31,668 nt of DNA from an uncultured Prevotella sp. (lineage in GTDB: Bacteria > Bacteroidota > Bacteroidia > Bacteroidales > Bacteroidaceae), in NCBI GenBank assembly GCA_934217675.1, contig CAKQCV010000027.1, forward strand, positions 1 to 31,668. Reading direction: 5' to 3'. Below are positions 1 to 7,697 of this stretch, in pieces (positions within the stretch are counted from its first letter, which is position 1; each line of letters opens with the position of its first letter). A program made the position numbers and the translations under genes. Below the pieces are notes generated by a model. That model ran no database searches, was not told the DNA's origin, and saw nothing but the letters and a program-made list of their open reading frames with translations.

Positions 1-74
1 GGTGTGTTAGTTCAGCTGGTTAGAATGCCTGCCTGTCACGCAGGAGGTCACGGGTTCGAGTCCCGTACACACCG
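1..74 (+). tRNA. tRNA-Asp (anticodon GTC)
   Basis: A full cloverleaf can be folded by eye. The acceptor arm pairs positions 1-7 with 67-73. The anticodon stem pairs 28-32 with 40-44 around a seven-base loop holding GTC at 35-37. The T-arm has the usual GGTTCGAGTCC core, and the discriminator base is G74. CCA is not encoded. GTC reads GAC/GAU aspartate codons. The gene begins at the first base of the window, so upstream tRNAs or a promoter may lie outside. The gene for its aminoacyl-tRNA synthetase, aspS, is also in this window, probably by chance. Confidence 0.97.
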
Positions 75-75
75 C

Positions 76-106
76 AAAAAAAGGTTGCTTAACGGCAACC
101 TTTTTT
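76..106 (+). terminator. Intrinsic terminator after tRNA-Asp, probably bidirectional
   Basis: A six-base-pair stem (83-88 with 95-100) is flanked by a run of A on the left and a run of six T on the right, so the A/T tracts can extend the stem. The symmetry means it can stop both the tRNA transcript (+) and the transcript of the VirE-like gene arriving from the right on the minus strand. Confidence 0.85.
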
Positions 107-156
107 GCATAAATAGAGTTTTACTAAATACATTGACTTATATAAATTCAAGAAGT

Positions 157-2247
157 TTATTTTATTTTTATTAGCCATCCCCTTCTTCCATCTCTTGTTC
201 TGCGCTTAAATCCGTTTTCTTTCAGTGCTGCCGCAAGAGTTTTTAGTGTAGGACGGTCTTTAGAGTTTAATTTGTTGTCGAGATACGATTTTATGTCGGC
301 AAGTGGCATGAAGTCGTCCACACGACTCTCTGAAGGTTCAAAATAGGTTGTCAGGATCTCGCTTATAGACGAGGTTTCGCAAAACTGCATGTTGTTGCTT
401 TCCATTTTTGCCTCCTCGTCAGTCGAGAGGTAATATCTCTCTCCGTTTTCTATTTCCTCAAGAGCCTGTGCATATAACTGCTGGTAGTTTATGGGCGAGT
501 CGGTGTCGATGATCCCGTTAGTTTCGCAGCATAGATAACGTCGGCTACCGGTTGAATCGTTCAGTGGCTGTCGCTCGTTGGTAGTAGCTATAAACGATGC
601 CGTGCGTGGCAGCAACTCATAGTGCTCGCTGCGCATTCTTCTTGTCTGCACCTCTTTTTCGGTGAGTATACGTTTAATCTTTGCCTGTTCGCGCACAGTT
701 TTACTGTTGTATTCGTCAATATTCACCAAACACATCCTGCACAGCATCCTTTCCACCTGTTCCGCGCTGTCGAGCTTTATGTCGTCAATGAAATATTCTC
801 TTAGGGCAGGTGGCAGAATCATTCTGCAGAACGTAGACTTGTGTGTGCCCTGCTTTCCTATAAGCATTGGAACTATGGCATTTCCAAACGTGCGGCTGCG
901 GTTCGTCCATTGTGCCACCATTCCCAAGAACCATCTGTGGAAGAGCTGTTTCCAGTTCTTGTCTGTCGTGGGCACCCTTTCAGCCAGTTCACCTATATAA
1001 TCCTTCTTGCGGTTCCATTTTCCACATCCCCACAGAAATTCCATTACCGGGTTGTAATTTTTAACCAGTGCAGAGCGCACGTAAGTTTCAATGTCGTTGG
1101 TCCATGCCACACTGACGTCTATCATCTGTTCAAACGAAATGCGTTTCAGTTCACGGTCGTTCAGCGGTCTCCATGGGTTATAGTTTCCATCGTTTTCCCT
1201 TATCTCTTCCGTTTTCTTCATCACGTTGTACCTTAACTCGTATCTTCTTTCCAGAAAATCCCTTACTTTGCGCGCTGTGCGTTCCTTTTCGTTCATCATT
1301 GCCATAGGTTTTCCGTTCTCATGTTGTGCATATACGTTTCTGAATATTTTCCGTATAGAGTCAATACTCAGATTTACTTGTCCAAGCCATGAGACTCTTA
1401 TTACGGAAGCCTCTTCTGGCAGTGCGCTTTTCCTGCAATATTTTGCAAGCAGCATGACAAAATGCTCTCCGTCGTCATTGTTTTTGTCGCCTTTCATCTT
1501 CAAGTCTTCCGATGCCTTGTTGCAGCAGGTATAGAAGTTCAGTCTTTGTTTCTCCCTTTGCTCCCACGTAGGGTCACTCGATGTAAATCCGTTTTTGTTG
1601 GTGTTTGCGTTAGGGTAGGAGGCAGCGTTGGTGTCTTCCTTTATCACGGTTATAGGCAGAGCCTTCGGGTTGTAGTATAAGTTGCTGTCTTGACTCATTC
1701 TGCATCCTCTTACCGTTGTTTCCTCATGGTTGAGAAAAGTGCATCCGGTCATTGCAGAGTATAATTTTGTGGTTTGCTGTGCTGCAGTCCTCATAAAGTT
1801 CATGTAGCAGTTGGTGTCTGTTGGGATTGTTTCCTGTGCCGACAGGCATTTCACCACGAGTTTTAGCGTTTTGCGACTTGATCCTGCAAAGATCAGCATT
1901 GTTTGCGGAAGTTGTTGCAGTCTGTTTCTCAGAGAAATTGTTTCGGCGGCACAGGCTTCAGCCTTTATGTTCAGTAGCAGCAGTCCTGTGGGCTCTTCAA
2001 TATTTCCTATTTCGTTTCTCTTGAACGTTGCCGAGAATACGAGATATGGCATTTCGTCAGCCACATTGATGTGGCCTCTTACTGTATGTGGCCCTTCGTC
2101 AAGCTGTGCTCTCCATGCCACATCGGCAATTTTCTCCACAGTATCTTTCTTGTCTGTAGATTTCATCTTCTCTACAGCTTTTTCGAGTGTGATGTTTGAG
2201 AATGATACGATTTTTCCAAGGCGCGTTTTTACTCTTGTTATGTTCAT
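157..2247 (-). CDS. BT4734/VirE-type primase-helicase-like protein
   Basis: This 696-residue protein resembles the BT4734/VirE_N plus DUF3874/VirE group common in Bacteroidales. The C-terminal half carries a P-loop ATPase core: Walker A GKQGTHKST at residues 464-472, Walker B LVNIDEY at about 507-513, a sensor-like ATTN at 554-557 and a possible arginine finger SRR at 568-570. The N-terminal part (about 85-200) has the GSSRK and YYNP motifs seen in VirE_N domains related to archaeo-eukaryotic primases, but I do not see the acidic DxD pair of an active primase; the equivalent stretch reads NIK. The family is often linked to replication of mobile elements and phage satellites; its role here is inferred. 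It faces tRNA-Asp tail to tail, and a repeat-rich non-coding region lies behind its start. A TATCTTTG -7 box sits 45 bases upstream. Confidence 0.85.
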   Translation of the reverse strand: MNITRVKTRLGKIVSFSNITLEKAVEKMKSTDKKDTVEKIADVAWRAQLDEGPHTVRGHINVADEMPYLVFSATFKRNEIGNIEEPTGLLLLNIKAEACAAETISLRNRLQQLPQTMLIFAGSSRKTLKLVVKCLSAQETIPTDTNCYMNFMRTAAQQTTKLYSAMTGCTFLNHEETTVRGCRMSQDSNLYYNPKALPITVIKEDTNAASYPNANTNKNGFTSSDPTWEQREKQRLNFYTCCNKASEDLKMKGDKNNDDGEHFVMLLAKYCRKSALPEEASVIRVSWLGQVNLSIDSIRKIFRNVYAQHENGKPMAMMNEKERTARKVRDFLERRYELRYNVMKKTEEIRENDGNYNPWRPLNDRELKRISFEQMIDVSVAWTNDIETYVRSALVKNYNPVMEFLWGCGKWNRKKDYIGELAERVPTTDKNWKQLFHRWFLGMVAQWTNRSRTFGNAIVPMLIGKQGTHKSTFCRMILPPALREYFIDDIKLDSAEQVERMLCRMCLVNIDEYNSKTVREQAKIKRILTEKEVQTRRMRSEHYELLPRTASFIATTNERQPLNDSTGSRRYLCCETNGIIDTDSPINYQQLYAQALEEIENGERYYLSTDEEAKMESNNMQFCETSSISEILTTYFEPSESRVDDFMPLADIKSYLDNKLNSKDRPTLKTLAAALKENGFKRRTRDGRRGWLIKIK

Positions 2248-2292
2248 TTGCGGTATGCGTTTAATAGTTTAATTCGTTTTCTTTTTACTCTT

Positions 2293-2300
2293 CAAAGATA
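2293..2300 (-). promoter_or_regulatory. Bacteroidetes -7 box for the VirE-like gene
   Basis: The minus strand reads TATCTTTG, matching the TAnnTTTG consensus, 45 bases ahead of the start codon. No convincing -33 box was seen. Confidence 0.5.
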
Positions 2301-2354
2301 CAAAAAAAATCAACAAAATGCAAGCTTTTTCGTCTGAAATTGTGCTAAAAAAAT

Positions 2355-2789
2355 GAAAGTTGGTGTACATAGTGTATGTTTTTATTATAACTACTTGTGT
2401 TTCAGAATTATATGTATGTGGATATTGGTTTTTGGTGTATGTTTATGTGTATGTTTTCAGAGAAATAGTGTATGTTTATGTGTATATGTTTATGAAATGT
2501 CGAATTATGTCATGATTGGCGTTTTGTCTGGCTGTAACAACGCCACTTACAAGGTGTAATTTGGCGGTATAGGAGTGCTAAAAGGGTTATTTACGGGTGC
2601 TAAAGCGGCAGGTAAATATGCTTTTATGAGTATGTCTTTTCATGCAGTATTTTTTGAAAAATATAATTACATACATCACTTTTATGAAAACATACACATA
2701 AACATACACCATAAAATGTTTCTTTATTTTATAAGTTTTTGATATATAGTGCTTTACAATAAAAACATACACCATGTACACTAACTTTC
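2355..2789. repeat. Long degenerate inverted repeat of GTGTATGTTT units (iteron-like)
   Basis: The two arms span roughly 2355-2484 and 2660-2789 around a centre of about 175 bases. Within them, 2433-2459 and 2685-2711 are a perfect 27-base inverted repeat, and 2355-2386 and 2758-2789 match at 30 of 32 positions; the spacer between these blocks is 46 bases in both arms. The exact 10-mer GTGTATGTTT starts at 2372, 2435, 2447 and 2468 on the plus strand, and its complement starts at 2688, 2700 and 2763. Unit spacings are 63, 12 and 21 bases on the left and are mirrored on the right. Short open frames over the arms are low-complexity translations of the repeat. Such arrays can be replication origins, protein-binding arrays or long RNA hairpins; the sequence does not decide which. 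Confidence 0.9.
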
Positions 2790-2896
2790 GTGTGTTTGGT
2801 GGAAAATTACGAATAAAAAGTAAAATTGCAGAATGATTTTTTTGATTTGTTTTTCAATCTAAAAAGTCTGTTTAGTGTATAATCTTAATGTACTCA

Positions 2897-2958
2897 TAAA
2901 AAGCAAAAGACCCACCGTGGTCGCTGTCCAAATGGAAAGCGTGGCGGATACTTTTGCT
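2897..2958 (-). terminator. Hairpin terminator after the prolyl oligopeptidase gene
   Basis: An eight-base outer stem (2902-2909 with 2951-2958) and an inner stem with one mismatch (2923-2929 with 2934-2940, loop AAAT) form a long hairpin. On the minus strand it is followed by a T run. It lies 28 bases past the stop codon of the peptidase gene. The middle of the stem pairs poorly. Confidence 0.55.
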
Positions 2959-2985
2959 GTGAAGGGTTATCAAAGTTTATGACTT

Positions 2986-5094
2986 TTACTTCATTTTCAT
3001 TCCCATCTCATACATCAGGAAGCCGTAGACGTCAGCGTTTTCTTCCATCTGCTTGCTCAGCGGCTTGCCGCCACCATGGCCTGCTTTTGAGTCGATACGG
3101 ATAAGTATTGGGGCATTGCCTGCTTGACATTCCTGTAAGGTGGCAGCAAACTTGAAGCTGTGAGCTGGAACCACACGGTCGTCGTGGTCAGCTGTCGTTA
3201 CCAAAGTAGCAGGGTAATGCATTCCTTTCTTGATGTTGTGCAGGGGTGAGTACCCCTTCAAATATTCGAACATCTCCTTACTGTCGGCACTTGTACCATA
3301 GTCAGGAGCCCAGTTCCAGCCGATGGTGAACTTGTGATAGCGCAACATGTCCATAACGCCCACCTCCGGGATGCAAACCTTGAAGAGATCTGGACGCTGA
3401 GTCATGCATGCACCTACGAGCAAGCCACCGTTACTTCCACCGAGGATGGCGAGGTGGTTCTTGTCGGTGTATTTGTTGTTGATGAGCCATTCACCAGCTG
3501 AGATGAAATCATCGAATACGTTCTGCTTCTGCATCTTGGTACCAGCCAAATGCCAGTCTTCGCCATACTCGCCTCCACCACGGAGCACTACGTAGGCATA
3601 GATACCGCCATTCTCCAGGAAAGGTATGCGCATCGCAGAGAACGATGGAGGATAGGTGACGTTGAAACCACCATAGCCATACATTAGCACTGGATTCTTG
3701 CCTGTCTTCTTCATACCTTTCTTATAGGTCAGGAAGACTGGGATACGAGTACCATCCTTCGAGGTGCAAAAAGTCATCTCAGAAGTATAGTTGCTCAGCT
3801 TGAAGTTTACTTTCGGCTGACTGTAGATGCAACTTTTGCCAGATACCAAGTCAATTTGGTAGATGGTGGTAGGCACGGTATAGGAAGTATAGCTATAGAA
3901 GAGTTCTTTGCGCTCTCGCTTGCCGCTGAAGCTTGCGCTTCCTATGCCTGGCAATTTGATATCGGAGAGCTTCTCACCTTTTATATTATATAGATAGGCA
4001 TGGCTGCAGTTATCCTTGGTGTAGGTGAGCACCATCTTGTTATCGTCCACGAAGGTCACGTTTTCCAGTACGGCATCCTGTTCTGGGATGAGTTCCTTCC
4101 AGTCTTGATAGCCAGGTTTATTCAGATTAGCCACCATCAGACGATACTTCTGGGCGCCAGCATTGGTGAGCATGTAGATGTTGTCGCCAATGATTTCCAC
4201 AGGGGTGTAGGTCTTTGAGCAGTCGCCTGTCATCTGGATAAACTGGGAGTTAGGTTGGCGGAGGTCACGTACGAAGATATTGATGCCTTGGTCCATACCC
4301 GACTCGGTGAGAAACATCATCGTTTCCTCCTTGTTCACACTCACGCTATAGAAGCGGAGCGGATTGGCAGGGTTCTGATAGAAAAGCTGGTCTTGGCTCT
4401 GAGGTGTGCCCATCTTGTGGTAATATACCTTCTGGATTTCGTTCTTTGCCGAAGTCTCCTTGCCCTTCTCTGGCGCATCGTAGGCACTGTAATAGAAGCC
4501 ATCGCCCTGCCAGTCGGCACCCGTGAACTTCGCCCAAACAATATGGTCTGGGTGGAGTTTCATGGTCTTCACGTCCATCACGTAGATTTCCTCCCAATCG
4601 CTTCCACTTCGTGAGATGGTGTAGGCAAGATACTTGCCGTCATGAGAGAAAGAGATGCCCTTGAGTGCCACGGTTCCGTCATCGCTCAACTTGTTAGGGT
4701 CGAGAAACACGCGAGCCTCACCTCCGAGCTTGTCCATCTGGTAGAGAACGGCTTGGTTCTGCAGACCGTTGTTTTTATAGACATACCACTTTCCGTTCTT
4801 CTCGAAAGGAGTATAGACCTTCTCGTAGTTAGCCACCTGTTTGAGGCGTTTCAAGTACTTGTTGCGCTGAGGTATCTTGGCGAGGTAAGCGTCGGTTACG
4901 GTATTCTCTGCCTTTACCCAAGCTGCAGTTGCTGCACAGGTATCATCTTCGAGTGGACGAAAGGGGTCCGCCACTTTTATGCCAAAGTATTCGTCTACCG
5001 TATTGTCCTTAGGGGCGGTAGGATACTTCAAGTTTTGTCCAATCATGGTGATGGCAGACATCGCCAGAATGGATGATAGTAAGATAGTCTTCAT
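2986..5094 (-). CDS. Secreted prolyl oligopeptidase (S9A family)
   Basis: This 702-residue serine peptidase should cleave short peptides after proline. An N-terminal signal peptide (about residues 1-19, ending near MIG/Q) suggests export to the periplasm. Residues about 25-440 fit the seven-bladed propeller, and about 450-702 the alpha/beta-hydrolase domain. Catalytic Ser554 lies in GGSNGG, the Asp is in DHDDRVV (probably Asp639), and His673 is in GHGGGKP. The length and motifs match the mammalian and bacterial S9A enzymes closely. It appears monocistronic, with its own terminator. It looks more GC-rich than later genes: two 60-base lines I counted (3421 and 4021) each contain 31 G or C. No clear TAnnTTTG box was found upstream. 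Confidence 0.96.
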   Translation of the reverse strand: MKTILLSSILAMSAITMIGQNLKYPTAPKDNTVDEYFGIKVADPFRPLEDDTCAATAAWVKAENTVTDAYLAKIPQRNKYLKRLKQVANYEKVYTPFEKNGKWYVYKNNGLQNQAVLYQMDKLGGEARVFLDPNKLSDDGTVALKGISFSHDGKYLAYTISRSGSDWEEIYVMDVKTMKLHPDHIVWAKFTGADWQGDGFYYSAYDAPEKGKETSAKNEIQKVYYHKMGTPQSQDQLFYQNPANPLRFYSVSVNKEETMMFLTESGMDQGINIFVRDLRQPNSQFIQMTGDCSKTYTPVEIIGDNIYMLTNAGAQKYRLMVANLNKPGYQDWKELIPEQDAVLENVTFVDDNKMVLTYTKDNCSHAYLYNIKGEKLSDIKLPGIGSASFSGKRERKELFYSYTSYTVPTTIYQIDLVSGKSCIYSQPKVNFKLSNYTSEMTFCTSKDGTRIPVFLTYKKGMKKTGKNPVLMYGYGGFNVTYPPSFSAMRIPFLENGGIYAYVVLRGGGEYGEDWHLAGTKMQKQNVFDDFISAGEWLINNKYTDKNHLAILGGSNGGLLVGACMTQRPDLFKVCIPEVGVMDMLRYHKFTIGWNWAPDYGTSADSKEMFEYLKGYSPLHNIKKGMHYPATLVTTADHDDRVVPAHSFKFAATLQECQAGNAPILIRIDSKAGHGGGKPLSKQMEENADVYGFLMYEMGMKMK

Positions 5095-5195
5095 AATAAT
5101 TTATATTTATTATCCAAATAGGTTATTAGAAAGCTCTATTATTAGCCTTTTTCATACTGAATAGTTATAAATTCAATGCACAACATTATTATAAA

Positions 5196-5251
5196 ACAAA
5201 AAGCTGTACTTGTTCCAAATATCCTTTGTTATTCAGAATGAAGTACAGCTT
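5196..5251 (-). terminator. Terminator after xylB
   Basis: An 11-base-pair perfect stem (5201-5211 with 5241-5251) with a 29-base loop is followed on the minus strand by TTTGTTTT. It lies about 25 bases past the xylulokinase stop codon. Confidence 0.7.
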
Positions 5252-5276
5252 CTGATATTTTTTGTATTAGTACCCC

Positions 5277-6773
5277 TTACTTTATTATCTTGTTTAGTTT
5301 GTCTTTCCACTCTGCGTAAGCGTCAAGATACTGTGTGCGTAGATTTAATTCCGGTTCTATTACAGCAAGCTTTTCGAGCGATGCAAATGCTTCGTTGTTG
5401 TTTTTGTAGTACCCGCATCCCATACCAGCTCCTTTGGCTGCTCCTACACTACCGTCAGTTTCATAAAGCTCAATCTGCGCTCCGCTAACTCCGGCAAGAG
5501 TATTTCTGAATAGTTCACTCAAGAACATATTAGCCTTTCCTGCATGTATCTTCGTTATGTCCATGCCCATTTTGTTCATTATCTCCATGCCATAACAGAA
5601 GCTGAAGACAATACCCTCTTGTGCTGCTCTTATGATGTGTGCCTTTGTGTGCTTGTTGAAGTTTATTCCGTGGATGGAACATCCTGTTTCTCTGTTCTCA
5701 AGAACTCGTTCTGCACCATTTCCAAAAGGAATAACCGAAAGCCCTTCGCTGCCGATAGGTATGTTTTCTGCAATCTTGTTCATATCAGAGTAGGATATAC
5801 CCTCTGGTGCAATATTTCTGCGAATCCACGCATTAAGTATTCCTGTTCCGTTTATGCATAACAATACTCCAAGGCGTTCTTGCTCTTTAGTGTAGTTTAC
5901 ATGAGCAAAAGTGTTTACGCGGCTCTTTTGGTCGTAGCCAATATTGCCGAGCACTCCATATACAACCCCCGATGTTCCAGCTGTTGATGCTATTTCGCCA
6001 GGGTTGAACACGTTGAGGCTTAAAGCATTGTTTGGCTGGTCGCCAGCGCGATAGCTTATCGGTGTGCCTTCTTTGAGTCCAGCTTCCTCTGCAGCTTTTG
6101 CAGATACTTCACTTTGTATGCTGAATGTAGGAACAATGTCTGGAACAAGACTCTTGTCTATGTCGTAGAAATCGAGCAAGAAGTCTGCGGTTTTCTTTTC
6201 TTTGAAGTCCCATAATATGCCTTCGCTAAGTCCACTTGCTGTGGTGTTTACCACTCCGCTAAGTTTCATTGCTATATAATCTCCCGGAAGCATGAATTTA
6301 TATATCTTGCCGTATACGTCGGGTTCATTTTCTTTCACCCAGGCAAGCTTTGCTGCTGTGAAGTTTCCTGGAGAGTTGAGCAGGTGTGAGAGACATTTTT
6401 CTGTACCAATTTCATGGAAAGCTTTCTCTCCGTATGGTACAGCTCTTGAGTCGCACCATATTATGGCTGGTCGCAATACATTGAGATCTTTGTCAACACA
6501 AACCAAACCGTGCATCTGATATGATATACCGATTGCGACAATATCCTCAGCATTTGCATTTGCTGTTTCTTTTACTTTCTTTATGCAAAGCTTTGCGTTT
6601 TCCCACCACATGTTTGGATCTTGTTCTGCCCATCCGCTCTTAATGGCGATAATTGGAGCCTCGTGTTCTGGATAGAATGTAGTAGCTGCGCATTTGCCGT
6701 TTTCTATGTCTACTAATGATGCCTTGACAGAAGAGCTGCCAACGTCAAGACCAAGAAAATATCGTTTGCTCAT
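5277..6773 (-). CDS. xylB: Xylulokinase
   Basis: This 498-residue FGGY-family sugar kinase phosphorylates D-xylulose to xylulose 5-phosphate, feeding the pentose phosphate pathway in the cytosol. The N-terminal phosphate-binding motif LDVGSSSVK (9-17, with Asp10) and the QMHG substrate motif (about 86-89) are typical of XylB. The second catalytic-type Asp is Asp245 in AGDQPNNA. The C-terminal GSVGAAKGAG fits the second ATPase subdomain. Bacteroidales xylB often sits beside xylA and a xylose transporter, but neither is adjacent here. The gene is followed by its own terminator. Other FGGY kinases are possible, but the MHG motif and length favour xylulokinase. Confidence 0.92.
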   Translation of the reverse strand: MSKRYFLGLDVGSSSVKASLVDIENGKCAATTFYPEHEAPIIAIKSGWAEQDPNMWWENAKLCIKKVKETANANAEDIVAIGISYQMHGLVCVDKDLNVLRPAIIWCDSRAVPYGEKAFHEIGTEKCLSHLLNSPGNFTAAKLAWVKENEPDVYGKIYKFMLPGDYIAMKLSGVVNTTASGLSEGILWDFKEKKTADFLLDFYDIDKSLVPDIVPTFSIQSEVSAKAAEEAGLKEGTPISYRAGDQPNNALSLNVFNPGEIASTAGTSGVVYGVLGNIGYDQKSRVNTFAHVNYTKEQERLGVLLCINGTGILNAWIRRNIAPEGISYSDMNKIAENIPIGSEGLSVIPFGNGAERVLENRETGCSIHGINFNKHTKAHIIRAAQEGIVFSFCYGMEIMNKMGMDITKIHAGKANMFLSELFRNTLAGVSGAQIELYETDGSVGAAKGAGMGCGYYKNNNEAFASLEKLAVIEPELNLRTQYLDAYAEWKDKLNKIIK

Positions 6774-6847
6774 AGTACATTATTTGTTTTTAGTAAAAAT
6801 TGTTGTCTTGAATTTTATTACGGTAAAGATTATTTGGTGTATACATG

Positions 6848-7186
6848 TTAGAATAGTGATAGAGAATTATCGTTGTCAGTGCTTTCTGCTTGTTTCTCCT
6901 CGCTGTCCTCTTTATTCTCTGTAAATTCAAGCATTAGCTGGCAAGAAGTTTTTGACGAAGTGTTTAGTCTGTAAAATCCCCATTGCCCTGTGCTTTCAAC
7001 AGTATTGTCTTTGTTTTTTTTGCATTTTTGTATATATGCTGTAACAGCTTTGTATACATCATCGTAGGTCGTCTCTCCAAACAGGCTATTATTGGCATTA
7101 TAAACGTGGCGAACTATTTTCTTAACAGATAGTCCGTCGTCACCAGCTTCATAAAGCACTTTCAAAATATCCTGTTCGTATTTCAT
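6848..7186 (-). CDS. Small winged-helix-like protein with acidic tail
   Basis: This 112-residue protein starts MKYEQDILKVLYEAG and resembles HARE-HTH/winged-helix domains over residues 1-75, ending in a GFYRLN strand-like motif. The tail after about residue 90 is rich in Glu, Asp and Ser. I recall close homologues across Bacteroidales but no assigned function. It lies downstream of another small winged-helix protein on the same strand, with a hairpin in the 77-base gap, and upstream of xylB. A DNA-binding or transcription-associated role is inferred from the fold only. Confidence 0.75.
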   Translation of the reverse strand: MKYEQDILKVLYEAGDDGLSVKKIVRHVYNANNSLFGETTYDDVYKAVTAYIQKCKKNKDNTVESTGQWGFYRLNTSSKTSCQLMLEFTENKEDSEEKQAESTDNDNSLSLF

Positions 7187-7195
7187 TTTATTTAT

Positions 7196-7245
7196 TAAAA
7201 AAGGACTGGAGATATGTCATTATATCGCCAGCCCTCCTTTTTAGA
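7196..7245 (-). terminator. Hairpin terminator between the two winged-helix genes
   Basis: An A-rich left arm and a T-rich right arm enclose a stem (CTGG-GATAT with ATAT-CCAG, plus AAAAAGGA with TCCTTTTT) containing one mismatch and a small bulge. On the minus strand it ends in a T run. It may only partly stop transcription into the downstream gene. Confidence 0.6.
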
Positions 7246-7263
7246 TATCATAAATCTGTGTGC

Positions 7264-7560
7264 TTATGCCAACAGAAATTTGTTGTCGTCACCTTTAATC
7301 TTTCCTTCTTTCAGCAACCAACCCATACCAAGAAGTGTTTCCTCGGTTGTGATTTTTGCAGCCTTTGAAATTTCGTCTACGCTTAGTGCTTTTTCAGCTA
7401 CTGAAAGTGCCTGATAAACATCACCAGCCTTGAAACCTACGCTCTCGGCATTGATAGTGAATGTTGAAACAGTCTTCTTTGTTGTTGCTTTTCTTGTTGT
7501 TGTCTTCTTTACAGCTGCCTTCGTTGCAACTTTCTTTTCTGTAACTTTCTTTTCTGTCAT
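7264..7560 (-). CDS. Winged-helix protein with lysine-rich N-terminal tail (DUF2582-like)
   Basis: From the chosen ATG at 7558-7560 the protein has 98 residues. The first 30 or so are Lys/Thr/Ala repeats such as KKTTTRKATTKK, resembling histone H1 tails. The rest (about 35-98) matches the DUF2582 winged-helix domain: KAGDVYQALS, then SVDEISKAAKITTEETLLGMGWL. An in-frame ATG ten codons upstream exists, but the lysine-rich start is the natural one. A TATCTTTG box lies at 7620-7627. The likely role is non-specific DNA binding, inferred from the basic tail and fold; no target is known. Confidence 0.82.
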   Translation of the reverse strand: MTEKKVTEKKVATKAAVKKTTTRKATTKKTVSTFTINAESVGFKAGDVYQALSVAEKALSVDEISKAAKITTEETLLGMGWLLKEGKIKGDDNKFLLA

Positions 7561-7619
7561 AATGATCAAATTTAAATCCGTTATAAGCAATAAGTGCTTA
7601 TCCCTTTATAAATCATGTG

Positions 7620-7627
7620 CAAAGATA
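7620..7627 (-). promoter_or_regulatory. -7 box for the lysine-rich winged-helix gene
   Basis: The minus strand reads TATCTTTG, matching TAnnTTTG, 59 bases before the chosen start. Confidence 0.5.
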
Positions 7628-7697
7628 CCATTATTTTTCTGAATTTGTACATATTTGCACCCTCAATATGGCATAAAACTTACAGAAAATCAAGCGT

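Noticed and set aside
51..74. Duplicated tRNA 3' end as an attachment site
   Set aside because: I looked for a second copy of the T-arm and acceptor sequence further right and found none in the window.
2353..2559. Open frame of 68 codons on the plus strand
   Set aside because: It lies over the left repeat arm and encodes a Cys/Val/Tyr-rich low-complexity string produced by the repeat; no ribosome binding site or family resemblance.
2372..2772. CRISPR array
   Set aside because: Repeats are only ten bases, occur on both strands in mirror order and have 2-, 11- or 53-base gaps rather than unique spacers of uniform length; no cas genes are present.
2587..2781. Open frame of 64 codons on the minus strand
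   Set aside because: It is the mirror of the previous case over the right repeat arm, with the same low-complexity composition.
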